64,000 bases of DNA from Panagrolaimus kolymaensis (Eukaryota > Nematoda > Chromadorea > Rhabditida > Panagrolaimidae), in contig JAJQJQ010000077.1 of assembly GCA_028622995.1 (NCBI GenBank), forward strand, positions 186,001-250,000. The letters run 5' to 3'. Within the stretch, counting starts at the first letter, position 1; the number at the start of each line of letters is the position of its first letter. The translations under genes and the position numbers were made by a program. The notes beneath the pieces are model-generated. The model was not told the DNA's origin and did not search any database. It saw only the letters and a list, made by a program, of their open reading frames with translations. This document shows, piece after piece, positions 44,821-55,721 of this stretch.

Positions 44821-45601
44821 ATGGGACTTTTTGGTAAAACTAAAGATCCAAAAGAACAAGTTCGTGAAATGACTCGCAAAATGAGAAGTGAAATGACAAA
44901 ACTGGATCGACAAGTTAATCAAATTCAACGTAAAGAAGATCAAGTAAGTTATACTCATGTTTTATTACTCATTTAAAGCTGCTAAATTTTTAGATCAAAC
45001 GTGAAATCAAAACTGAAGCAAAGAAAGGAAACAAAGAAGCTTGCTTGGTATTAGCCAAAGGTTTGATTCAATCTCGAAGGGTTGGTTGCTTTATTTCATC
45101 AAAATTTGTTCATTGTATTGGTTTTTAGGCTGTTGGGAAGATGTATATGGCTAAAACTCAAATAAATTCAGCTATTATGGGAATGCAACATCAACTTGCA
45201 ACTATGAGAATGGCTGGTTCAATTCAAAGCTCAAATGAAGTTATGCAAGCTATGCAAAGACTTGTAAAAGTTCCAGAAATTATGGCAACTATGCGTGAAC
45301 TATCTAAAGAAATGACCAGAGCTGGAATTATTACTGAAATGATTGAAGAAACTATGGAATCTCTTGAACCTGAAGAATTGGAAGAACAAGCAGCTGTAAG
45401 CTTTACTTTCAACCGTTTTTCTTATGTTTTCATGTTTCGTTGTTTTTTCAGAAAGAAGTTGACAAAGTTTTATGGGAAGTTACTGAAGGACAACTTGGTG
45501 AAGCTCCTGTTGCACTTACTGATAAATTAGGCGATGAAGAAGCCAAATTCCGCCAACAAGCTGATGCTCTCGTCGCTCAACTTGAATCTGCAAATCATTG
45601 A
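44821..45601 (+). CDS. vps-24: ESCRT-III subunit VPS24/CHMP3
   Basis: Exons 44821-44943, 44994-45080, 45129-45395 and 45452-45601 join to 208 residues. MGLFGKTKDPKEQVREM is the N-terminal amphipathic start typical of CHMP3, followed by the basic first helices (MRSEMTKLDRQVNQIQRKED, REIKTEAKKGNKEACLVLAK). The central QLATMRMAGSIQSSNEVMQA, VKVPEIMATMRELSKEM and AGIITEMIEETME match CHMP3/VPS24 closely. The acidic C-terminus (LEPEELEEQAAKEVDKVLW) fits. It acts in ESCRT-III filaments at endosomes. MGLFG is chosen over an upstream in-frame ATG because it is universal in the family. Confidence 0.95.
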
Positions 45602-45992
45602 ATATGAGTTAATAACCTTTGAAAACTTTTGATCTTGTGTAAATATCCATTCTTCTTGCACTAAAATACTGATAAAAATATTAAAATGCTGTTCATATAA
45701 AAGCTTATGTTTTATCATTACGTTTATTATATCTTTCTGTTGCTTTACTCGTTAACCTTTTTCTTGATTGATTTGTTTTTAGGTTTCTTTATGTCATTAT
45801 TATGTCTTTATTCTTACGTGAAAACCAATAGTTTTACAAAGGTTTTGAAATTTGTAAGTATAAATCGTTTTTCTCGTTTACTTTCTTTCCTAACTTCTCT
45901 GTGCATATGGTTTTAATAGCCAGCTTTCTTACCTCTTCCTTGTTTGTTTGTGTGTGTGTTGTCTTGCTTGAATAATAAGTTTTTGTATTCAG

Positions 45993-46819
45993 ATGCCGTA
46001 TTATGCTGTTGCAAAAGGTAAAAATATTGGAATTTTTGATACCTGGCCTGAATGTCAAGCATCTGTAAATGGATTTGCATCAGCAAAATTTCGAAAATTT
46101 ACTAGCCATGAAGATGCAAAGAAATTTGTTGAAGAAAATCGTGCTCATTCAAGCACTAATCGAATGGCAAATAAACGAGCTTTTCCTGAAGAAGAAATTA
46201 CTCCAAAGAGGTTAGTATTTGGACTCTTTTACTTGATTTGTAGGTTTGTCAATCAGCTGTTAATGATTTCTAGATAATTTTGTTATTCTTTTCCATGTGA
46301 AATTACTATTATTTAATTTTCAGACCAGCATTTGGTGATGGAGATGTACCTGTTGTTTATACTGATGGCGCATGTTCTTTCAATGGTCGAAGCAGAGCAA
46401 AAGCTGGTTTTGGTGTTTACTGGGGCGATAACCATCCTGATAACCTTTCTCTCCCAGTTTCTGGTGTTGTAGCAACAAACAATCGAGCCGAATACGAAGC
46501 TGTTTTAGCCGCAATCAAACAAGCCCGTGAAAAAGGCCATGATCGACTACTAATTCGCACTGATTCAAAGCTTCTTATTTCATCAATGGATAATTGGATT
46601 CAAAAATGGAAGAGCAATAAATGGAAGACTACAGATGGCAAAGATGTACGTAACAGAGATCTACTTGAAGAAATTGATGGAATGAGAACACATGTCAATT
46701 TCAAATTTGAACACGTTAATGGTCATGTTGGAATTCATGGTAATGAAATGGCTGATCAATTAGCAAGACTTGGTGCACAGAAATTTTTGGCTCAACGTCG
46801 TCTTTCTCATGGTTCATAA
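45993..46819 (+). CDS. rnh-1.0: Ribonuclease H1 with hybrid-binding domain
   Basis: Exons 45993-46210 and 46324-46819 join to 237 residues. Residues 3-50 form the RNA/DNA hybrid-binding domain (YYAVAKGKNIGIFDTWPEC, KFRKFTSHEDAKKFV). The RNase H domain keeps all four acidic residues: Asp in VVYTDGACSFNG, Glu in ATNNRAEYEAV, Asp in LIRTDSKLL and Asp in HGNEMADQLARLG, plus the loop His in GHVGIHGN. It cleaves RNA in RNA/DNA hybrids in nucleus or mitochondria. TTCAG immediately precedes the ATG, so this is either a trans-splice site or an internal acceptor of a longer 5' gene. No mitochondrial presequence is seen. Confidence 0.95.
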
Positions 46820-47966
46820 AACAATGATTTGAAACATTTATATTTGCTTTTTTGTTTACTTTTTGACTGGGGATTTGAGGATGCGGTAAAGGATCATAAT
46901 TTTTGACGGGTTTTATAACAAGCATAGTATTTTGTTTTCTTGATGTGTTCCTTTTACCGTATCTTTGTAATGCTTTCTGTTTAATGTATGTATTGTCATC
47001 TTTTATCATTTTTGTATGTACTTGTTTCTGTTATTGTATGTATGTATAAATTCGTTTACAACATTTTATTTATGTGTATTCATAAACAAGCAATGAAATG
47101 AGTTAATAAAAAAACAGCTTCCATTCAAATCGGTGCGTTTCATATCGCTTAAATTTCTTTCCTATTTATTTGAATCACTTTTTTTCTTTTTCTCTTCCTT
47201 GTTTTTGATGATTGCAAACAAAACAAAGAGAATGGAAAACGTAAATGGGTTTTATGGTCTTAACCGATTATAGCCTATTTTTTCCCTTTCGCTCGTTTTT
47301 TTCTAAAGCAGCATCGTTGCTGTTGTTGTTTATAGCATCAATGGTTTTTTTCTGTTTTGCAAGCAAGCCTGATCAAAAAAATGATTGTGGTGTTGGTTGC
47401 ATTTTTTTTGTTGGTGTCTTTTGTTTTAAAAAAGTTTTAAAGTTTTTTCTTTTACGTTTTTCCTCCCATTTTGTTGGTTGGTGATGATACTTACACTTGC
47501 TTTTTATTTATTTTTTGTATCTTCGGAAATGAAAAGAAGAAGGAAAAAGTTTTTTTCAAGGATGATGAACAATATCAATGAACAAAAACAATTGTGGTCA
47601 CGACCATCACCGATTGAAACAAAAAAAAAATGCGAGAGATGGGAGAATATGTTTCTTTTTTTTTCTTTTGTACGTATGTACGTACATATTACATTAGCCT
47701 GTTTTTTTCTTTCTTTCTTGATTGACCAAGAAGAACAAAAAATAAATATACACCAGCATGAAAAAAAGTGATACTACGAAGATTCGGGAATGTCTTTGCT
47801 GCCGCAACATCAAACTCTCGTGTGTGTTTTTGATTGAAACATTTTTTTGCCTTTGATTGATTTATTACGTTTTTAAAAGCTTTGTCGATGATAAAAAAAA
47901 ATAATTGCATTACCTCCCATTTTTAGGATAATTCGATATATTAATTATTTATAAAATTTAATAACC
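46820..47966. other. Intergenic, no gene seen
   Basis: Contains TATGTATGTA runs (about 47036 and 47680) and T-rich DNA with only chance frames. TTTTTAG at about 47926, 40 bp before the next start, is a likely trans-splice acceptor. Confidence 0.45.
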
Positions 47967-49426
47967 ATGACAGTTACGGGATTTGAATATTTTGGTAAAT
48001 ATACTGAAACCATCCCAATTGAAGGACGTGACGCGGCCATTGCTAAAGCCAAAAAAGATGCCATTGAATTAGGAAAAAGTGTGAGTTATTAATTAAATTC
48101 TTATAAAAAGGAAGAAGCGTTTTTATTTTGGTTATTCACAAAAATAATTTGCGCTAACAAAAACTTGCTTCAATGAAACAAAATATTGAAATGTGTTTAC
48201 AAACATTTTGTTGTTGTTGACCCATACATATTTCCATTTCATCGGCTACTTTTTTTGTTGAATCTAAAAAAAACATTAGTTTTTTCATCTTCTTTTTGTT
48301 ATGGGAAAAGCCCATTTTTTGGATGGTTTTTTTCATCTAAAAAAATAATTTAAAAGTCAATATTGTTAAACAACAACGTCGGCTGCTTTGTTTCTGGCTT
48401 GTTTACTTCGGGTGTTTACATTTTTTCTTCTTCAAAAAAGGTCAAAGTCCGCGTCCATCGTTGCATCTCCATTTTTTAAAAATCATTTACAAAGTTTTTA
48501 ATGGTAATAGAATTTGTTTGTTTTTTAGAAAGATGAAATTAAAAAACTTATTGGTTATATTGATTTAACAACCCTCGCTGGAGATGATACCCGTTCAAGA
48601 GTTGAAAAACTTGTTGATAAAGCTTTAGCTCCTATTCCATCTGTAAGTACTTACATATTAGAAGCCAAAAAAAATTTTAGTTAAAACAACAAAACTTTTT
48701 ATTCCAGGATGAAAGTTTACATTGTGGCGCAGTATGTGTTTATCCTGCTCGAGTTAAAGATGCGGTAAATCATATGAAAGCCAAAGGAAAAAAGATTAAT
48801 GTGGCTTCTGTAGCTGGTGGATTTCCATCAGGCCAATATCATAATAAATCAAAACTTCTTGAAATTAAATTATGCGTTGAAGATGGGGCAAATGAAATTG
48901 ATACCGTTATTAGCCGTGGTGAAGCTATTGATGGTAATTGGCAAGGTTAGTTTAGGGAAGAGAAAATTAGATTTAAGAAAAGCACAGTATCTTCATAGAT
49001 TAAATATTTTGAAAACATATTACAGTGGTTTACGATGAATTGAAAGCCCAAAAAACTGAATGCAAAGATGCCCATCTCAAAGTTATCCTTGCAACTGGAG
49101 AATTACAAAACGATGAAAATATTTATAAAGCTAGTTGGGTTGCCATTCTTGCTGGAGCAGATTTTATTAAAACTTCAACTGGTAAAGAAACCGTTAATGC
49201 TACGCTTGAAGTTACATATGTTATGTTAAAAGCAATTGAAAAATATTATAAAGAATCGGGTGGCAAAAAGATTGGCTTCAAACCCGCTGGTGGAATTAAA
49301 ACCGTTGAAGAAGCCCTTGAATTTGTTGCATTAGTTAAAAATGTTCTTGGTGATGAATGGCTTACACCTGATTTATTTCGAATTGGTGCCAGCAGCTTAC
49401 TTGATAATGTTATCAAAGCTTTATGA
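47967..49426 (+). CDS. Deoxyribose-phosphate aldolase (DERA)
   Basis: Exons 47967-48080, 48529-48642, 48708-48945 and 49026-49426 join to 288 residues. Class I aldolase motifs are present: IGYIDLTTLAGDDT (near 50), CVYPARVKDAV, VASVAGGFPSGQ, EIDTVISRG, VILATGEL, the Schiff-base lysine in DFIKTSTGKE and the second lysine in IGFKPAGGI; LFRIGASSLLDNV is the C-terminal phosphate-binding loop. It splits 2-deoxyribose 5-phosphate to glyceraldehyde 3-phosphate and acetaldehyde in the cytoplasm. Intron 1 is 448 bp, large for this window. Length agrees with metazoan enzymes (about 290-320). Confidence 0.96.
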
Positions 49427-49758
49427 TTGTTATTTTTAAAATTGATATTAGCAAAATGACAAATAGCTAACGATATTGATATAGCTTCCAGTATTTTTTT
49501 ATCCATAACTTTTTTAAATTGCTTGAAAAATAGCTTTGTTGCCATAGGTTTTTATAAATATAAATTTTGTTAGTAATAAACATTTTTCTTTTTTCTTTTT
49601 TCTTTGATAGTCGAAAACAAAAATGGTGGCAAATCCTTTACTTTACTTTACTTTTTTTCGTGAATATTTTCATACATTTTTTTGTTTGTTGTTGTTGCAT
49701 AATCTCATCTTTCTTCTTTTTAAAGGAATCTCAATCAATCAGTTATATTCTTTTTCAA

Positions 49759-52700
49759 ATGTATGTGGTCGTTGGAGGTGGTGTAGCTGGCGTATGTTGT
49801 GTTCAAGAGCTCGTTCAACTTTTGGATGATGATTATTCTATTTCTCAAGCTTCCTCAACAACAATTAAGGAATCTCAACCCAATATCACTTTTATTTGTG
49901 GAAAAGCTGGCTTTATTAAAACCGTGGATGAAGTTTCAAAGGTATGCTTTCTTTTCTTTTTTTGTTACTCCATATTCAAAGCTTTCTTTTTTAGATAACA
50001 AAAACACTCGAAACTGTAAGCATCAAAGAATGTCCAGCAGCTTCGTACTTTCCTTCAAACAAAGTTATAGTTATCCAAGAAGATGTTCGATCATGGGATT
50101 CTAAGAAAAAGATATTATTTCTAACAAATGGCGATTCTGTAACATTTGAAAAACTCTGCATTGCAACAGGAGCTCGACCAATCAACAACAATTTTGATAA
50201 TGAACATGTTTTAACTTTACGTGATGTTGATACCGTTGATAATCTAAAGAAGCGATTAGAAACTGCTCGAAGGGTTGTCCTTGTTGGTAATGGAGGAATT
50301 GCAAATGAATTAGCGTAAGTTATTTACTTTAACTTCGAAAATCAAAGTAAAGATTGTGATTTCAGGTTTGAATTGAAAAATGTGGAAATTGTATGGGCTA
50401 TTCGTCATTCCACCATCGCTGCTTCATATTTTGATAAACAAGCTGCAACATTATTCCTTCCTCGTTTAAATGTTGGACGATCAGAAGATACGCCTAAACC
50501 AGAAGCAAATCGAGTTCGTTACACAATCAACAATAATAAAGAATCAACAACAACAAACGCTCAAGATCCATCAACATCCGGCGGCTGTGCACTTGGACCA
50601 TATTGGCTTTCAAGATTGGAACAAAAAACAAGCAATGAAAACAAAGAAGAAGAAGCATTAACAAAAGTAAGTAATATTTATTTAAATCTTAGACTAAATT
50701 ATTAAACACAAAAAATGAGAGGAAATATTGGACTAAATATCACAATTTGCTTCATCAATATTTGAGACACTACTATGATAGCTTGAACTTGAGCGAATTG
50801 AAGTATCAGAAGTTGAAGATGAAAGATGAGTAGCTTTTGAAACATTTGAATCATCACTTGACGAAAGTTGAGAGCTTGAATTTGAACGAGTTTTGCCATC
50901 CGAAATTGAACTTGATGAAAGAGTAGTTTTTGAAACATTTGTTGTAATTGAGAGTGTTGGATCAAAAATTGAATCATTTGGTAACCAACTACCAGGACCA
51001 CTAGATGAGATGCCCGAATATTCAGAAATAGTAGGAACAGGCTTTGCACGTTTCCATAATGGAAAGACTTCAGCATCATTTTGACGAGTACCATGATATT
51101 CAATATAAGCAAAGTTATCATAAAAGTTGAGAAGACCATAAATTGATGGAAAATGTGGAGCTTGTGGATCACCATAATCTGCATAGAAAATTGAATGACG
51201 AGTAGGTTCTTTGAAGGTTTTAGTTCGAATTTGGTAATGTCTAAAAGTTAATGGAATATAAAACTAGAATAATCAGACAAAAGTGATGATGACAAAGGCA
51301 CAAAAAACATGCTAAAAGCTCACTCATGTTCACCATTACTGCGACGATAAACAATATAAAGTTGAGATGTTGATGGATAATCACGATCTTCAGAATAAGA
51401 ACATGTTGCATCAGAAAGAGAGATGTTAACACGATGATACATAAACCATTGAGTTCGAAATTGACATTTTTCTTGAGCTTTTGATTCAGTTAATGCACCC
51501 AAATAATATCTTTGATAAAGTATTGCATTCTTTCGAGCTCTGAAACAAGTAACAATGGTTAGTTTTAGTCTATAGGTTACTAGAAAAAGAAGTAAGCTTA
51601 CAAAGCATTGGTTTGAATCTTTGACCATTTTTCATTTAAACAAATTCCATAATAATCAACAAAAGTTTCACCACTAACATTAACCAAAGTTGACGAAGCA
51701 TTCTTAGTTTTTCCAATTTGAACACGTTCTGCACTTTTCTTTTCTTCCATAAATTTCTTTGCCTTAGCATAAGCAACACTCATGGAATCTTCTTCTTCGA
51801 GATATGACGATGATGTAGTTGTTAATCGACGATCACCAGCACTTTCAACATCAGAATTATAAGTACTTTCTTCAATTTTATCTTCACTTGTGAATGATGA
51901 TAAGCAGCTTTCTTCCATTGTTTTTGAGAGATCATCAATTGACATATAACCACCACCTTTTCGTTGTTGTTGAAGTCTTCTTTCTTCTTTCAATTCAGCA
52001 GTAGCTGCAGCAGACAACATTGTTGAAACGATGAGAAAAAGTCAAAATGATTTAATTTTTGATTGAAAGAAAGCGAGAAAGAAAGAAAAATGTGTGAGAG
52101 TGAGAAATGAAAGTTGGCGCGAAAAAAAGTCATGCAAATTTAGGATTCACATGGGAAAGTTTTTTTGTTGCTTGCGTGTTGCTGCAAATTTTGGTTGTTT
52201 GCTAATTTCCAAAGATCCAAAGCTTCCATAGAAACTATTTTAAACCAAGCTTATAACCTTTCTAAAAGTTTTTGGTTTTTTTGATTCTAACTTTGTTATT
52301 TATTTCTTTCACTAACTTTCTTTTCTTTTCAGAGGCGCAAAATTCATGTTGTTAGTGATGTCGAAGTTGAAGATATTCAAAATTGGAACACCAAACATTC
52401 ATCATCTGTTGCTGTACCATTACCAGAAGATTTCGATTCCGATAATAATGATTGGAAAGCATGTGTTCGATTAAATAATGGTCAAACTGTTGGATGTGAT
52501 TTGGTTATCTTTGGTATCGGTGTTACGCCTAATTCAGAAATATGGAAAGAAGGAAACGATGAAGTAAGTTTTGCTTTTAATGGAATCCTTCCAACGTTCA
52601 CTGATGGTCGTAATTATACTTTTTTTGCTTGAATTACTTTTAATACAACTTTTTCAGTTAATGATATCATCTGATAATGGCATAGAAGTTGATGAAAAAT

Positions 52701-53155
52701 TACAAACATCCATTCCTGAAGTTTATGCAGCTGGTGATATTTGTACTACCAAAAGTTTCAACTCAATTCATTGGTCACAAATGAGATTATGGACTCAAGC
52801 TCGTTCAATGGGAATTTATTGTGCTCGCGTTATGATCCTAAAGGATATTGAATCTGATATATGTTTTGATATTTTCACTCATGTCACAAGCTTTTATGGT
52901 TTTAATGTTGTATTTCTTGGTGATTTTGCTGGTCAACATTTGGATACTCCATATGATGCTCATGTTCGATGTTTACCTGAACATGAATATATCAAAGTTT
53001 TAGTGAAAAATGATCGAGTTCATGGTGCTGTACTTATTGGTGAAGTGGATTTAGCTGAAACATTAGAAAATTTGATTTTGAATCAAACTGATGTATCTGC
53101 AATTGAAGATGATTTATTAAATCCACATTTCGATCTTGAAGACTATTATGATTAA
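49759..53155 (+). CDS. FAD-dependent oxidoreductase PYROXD1
   Basis: Exons 49759-49941, 49995-50314, 50366-50666, 52333-52563 and 52658-53155 join to 510 residues (human about 500). It starts with the FAD Rossmann loop VVVGGGVAGVCCVQEL, has CIATGARP, the second dinucleotide loop VVLVGNGGIANELAFE, IFGIGVTPNSE, the FAD-closing EVYAAGDI, and the PYROXD1-like QMRLWTQARSMG region and acidic tail (LLNPHFDLEDYYD). There is no CxxC redox centre, as in PYROXD1. It should be a NAD(P)H oxidoreductase of nucleus and cytoplasm. The third intron is 1666 bp and contains a complete antisense gene (50733-52020). Confidence 0.93.
50733..52020 (-). CDS. SH2-like domain protein nested in a PYROXD1 intron
   Basis: Exons 52020-51602, 51539-51324 and 51240-50733 join to 380 residues, all within the third intron of PYROXD1, opposite strand. 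The N-terminal 130 residues are charged and Ser-rich. The middle resembles an SH2 domain: YYLGALTESKAQEKC (like the YHG-SR-AE opening), QWFMYHRVNIS (where FLVR is usual), QLYIVYRRSNGEHEHYQIR and HFPSIYGLLNFYDN (like the F-SL-LV-YY end). The usual phosphotyrosine Arg in FLVR is not in its exact place. The last 120 residues are Ser/Thr-rich and disordered-looking. A signalling adaptor role is inference. Confidence 0.8.
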
Positions 53156-53377
53156 TTGTTTTAATCGGTGATGTTTATTTCTTTTTGTGTATTTTTTGTT
53201 TGTTTGTTGAACTTTGATTTTTTGTTTATAATAAAGGTTTTATTTTCTGAGAAACATAGCCTCGCAGGATCAAAATATTATTGACTACAATAGCATCGCA
53301 AATGATTGTTGGTGCTTTTCATCGTTACAAATTTCACTTTTACGTTTATCGAGAGCATTAATGTTTGTGTTAATTTT

Positions 53378-54821
53378 TTAATGGATTGATTTATCATATG
53401 AGTCAGATGCTTGAATTTCACAAAAAGATAAAGCCTTTGTTTCAAAACTAGCTGAACAATAAATAATCATGTCGTCTTTATTAGTAAGCAAGACACCACC
53501 TGGTCCTGGCTTTATCCCGTAGACACTTTGACACTCTTTTTGAATCTTATAATCATTAAAGGTTGAAGGTAAATATGAAATAAGATATGCTTGTGTGGTT
53601 TGGATGTATGGAATCCAAGTTGAAGCATTTTTACCTGTCCAAAATTTCATGTCCTCCGCTTGAATGAAATCTGTAAAAAATCCAATAGGAAATTTTTTTT
53701 TAAAAATAAGTAAATTACTATCAAGAAAATTCTTTTTTTGCTCTGTTGTAATTTCTACAGATCTTGACCATATTCGCTCTTCTCGACACATAAATAAGGC
53801 ATTCATAAATGTATCCATTTTAAAGTTTTGAGTATAAATGCAATCCCTATAACATTGAGCAATAAAAGGTCCAATAACTTGGCCATTAGACAAGATTTGT
53901 GTGAAAAATTGATTAGTTCCAGCGGGGCATAAGCAACCAGCTAAAAGTATTGTAGCATATGTGATTATAGCCTTGGCTTATTCAAAGGGATTTTTTTACC
54001 TTGTCTCGCATTATCAAGAAAGACATTCGACAGATCTGAGTTCCACGTTGCGCCTGATTCAAGCAATAGTTTATAATACCATCCAGGTGTACAAATTTTA
54101 GCAAACAACGAATCAAGGTGATTAAATGAGAATGCATCAACTGCATATCCAATAGTAAATATTTTTACTCCTTTATTTTTTATTTCTGTTGCTAGATCTA
54201 AATCTTGGGAAGTAAATTCATAAGAAATTCTAAAAACTTCATTTTATTTAACTTTTTTATGCAATTCACCTTACTGATTATTGTTATCTCCAATTATGAT
54301 TAACATTTTAGCTCGATTATTGTTATAATCAAAAACTTTAGTATTAACAAATTCAAGAGCTGCAGTGTAACTAAATTCAAAATCATCAAATTCCGTTGCC
54401 CATGCAGTCATCATTGTAAATTTATTTGCAACATCACTGTATGACGTTAAAGTTCCAAATGGAAAAACAACATTTGCATTTTTTGAAAATGCGACAAAAA
54501 CGGCGTTATTAGTATCATTGGAAAATGATCCATCTTGTACTACTACACTATTTGCTAATATTTGTTGAGCCTAAAATATTAATTTATCTAAACGGTATAA
54601 ATTTTTTTTAATAATCTTACTATATTCATGCTAAGTTCAGTATTTTTATTGTAAGAAACTTCAATCAAAAATACGAAATCAATTTGAGAATATTTTGCAT
54701 TGAAACGGCAATAGGTGCCATAACCCTTATCTGGAATGTTTGATGAATCTCTTGAAGAATTATCAAATTGGTAGGAGCTTACAAACATCGAAAAAATGCA
54801 TAATAAAAAATGCAAACGCAT
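53378..54821 (-). CDS. Secreted vWA plus C-type-lectin-like protein
   Basis: Exons 54821-54621, 54570-54275, 54229-54000, 53940-53719 and 53670-53378 give 413 residues. MRLHFLLCIFSMFVSS is a signal peptide. Then GYGTYCRFNAKYSQIDFVFL opens a von Willebrand A fold (NAVFVAFSKNANVVFPFGT, AKMLIIIGDNNN, VKIFTIGYAVD), but the first metal-site motif is IEVS rather than DxSxS. The C-terminal half, from CLCPAGTNQFF, is cysteine-rich with FWTGKNASTWIPY and IKPGPGGV, like nematode C-type-lectin-like domains. The 48-bp intron 53671-53718 is in frame; it is called because the paralog at 57475 has an intron there and an identical 222-bp exon before it. Confidence 0.87.
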
Positions 54822-55323
54822 TATTAATCTGAAAATGTCAAAAGATGAATAAACAAAATAATAACTTTTGAATTTGTCTTACTCTCTCGACTTAAATTAG
54901 CCACAATTTTTTAACGCTTCTTCTCAATGCTATTTTCTTTTTAAAAAGGGTTTCTTTTAAAGGGAGTTAAACCACAATGTTTTATCATACAATATCAGCT
55001 TTTTTACAACCAAAAACTAAGATTTTGGAGTTAATTCTGAGAGGTTATCTTCTCAAAATAAGCCGAGCAAATTATGTCAACAAAAAAGAATTTTATACAG
55101 AAAAAGAAAAAATAATCAACAATTTAATCTTTCTTTAAAACAAAGATGATTTGCATCAAAGAATGGATTAAAAGTTAATTTCCAATGAATCATTCAGAAT
55201 GGAATAAACCCCAAAAAGCTTTCTAATTCTAGCTTGCGATATTTTGGTTTTGTAGAAAGATTTTAAACTCGTAAAAAACTGTTTATTAAATAATTTTTAT
55301 TGTTTTTAAAAATAGCGTAACAC
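54822..55323. other. Intergenic, includes LTR-element target copy
   Basis: AT-rich DNA upstream of the vWA/lectin gene. The last five bases, AACAC (55319-55323), are the left target duplication of the LTR element. Nothing else recognised. Confidence 0.5.
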
Positions 55324-55568
55324 TGTGAGACATTTCTGTGATTGTCTCTGCTCTAGTCTCACCACGTTAACTTGTCGTATTATATCTGTAATGTATTGTT
55401 ATTGTAATGTATGTGCGAAGCTCGGTCAGAGTTAGCAAGTGTCTAATAAACTGCTCTAATAATCGTCGCTGTACACTAGAAGGCTGTGCAGCACAAATTG
55501 GTAACGAAGGATTCTTTTCAACGCCTCCGAACGAAGAAAATCCGAAGAAGAGAAATCAACTGCTGTTT

Positions 55569-55676
55569 TTCCTGATTTTTTGTTTAAAAATCAGCTGCTC
55601 GTGCTTTTTCCTGATTTTTGGTTAAAAATCTGCTGGTCTGCTTTTTCCTGATTTTTGGTTAAAAATCTGCTGCAAA
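55569..55676 (+). repeat. Three imperfect tandem copies in the element leader
   Basis: CCTGATTTTT followed by GGTTAAAAATC and TGCTG recurs three times at about 36-50 bp spacing between the left LTR and gag. Alternating CTGATTTTTGG and TTAAAAATCTGCTG give each copy some hairpin potential. A role in packaging or translation is speculation. Confidence 0.6.
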
Positions 55677-55721
55677 TAGCTTGGTAAGCTACAACATCGC
55701 TCTCTTGGTAAACTCTTGCTA

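Noticed and set aside
46820..47966. Gene in the 1.1-kb gap before DERA
   Set aside because: The frames there are lysine or phenylalanine runs of low complexity with no splice partners or conserved motif.
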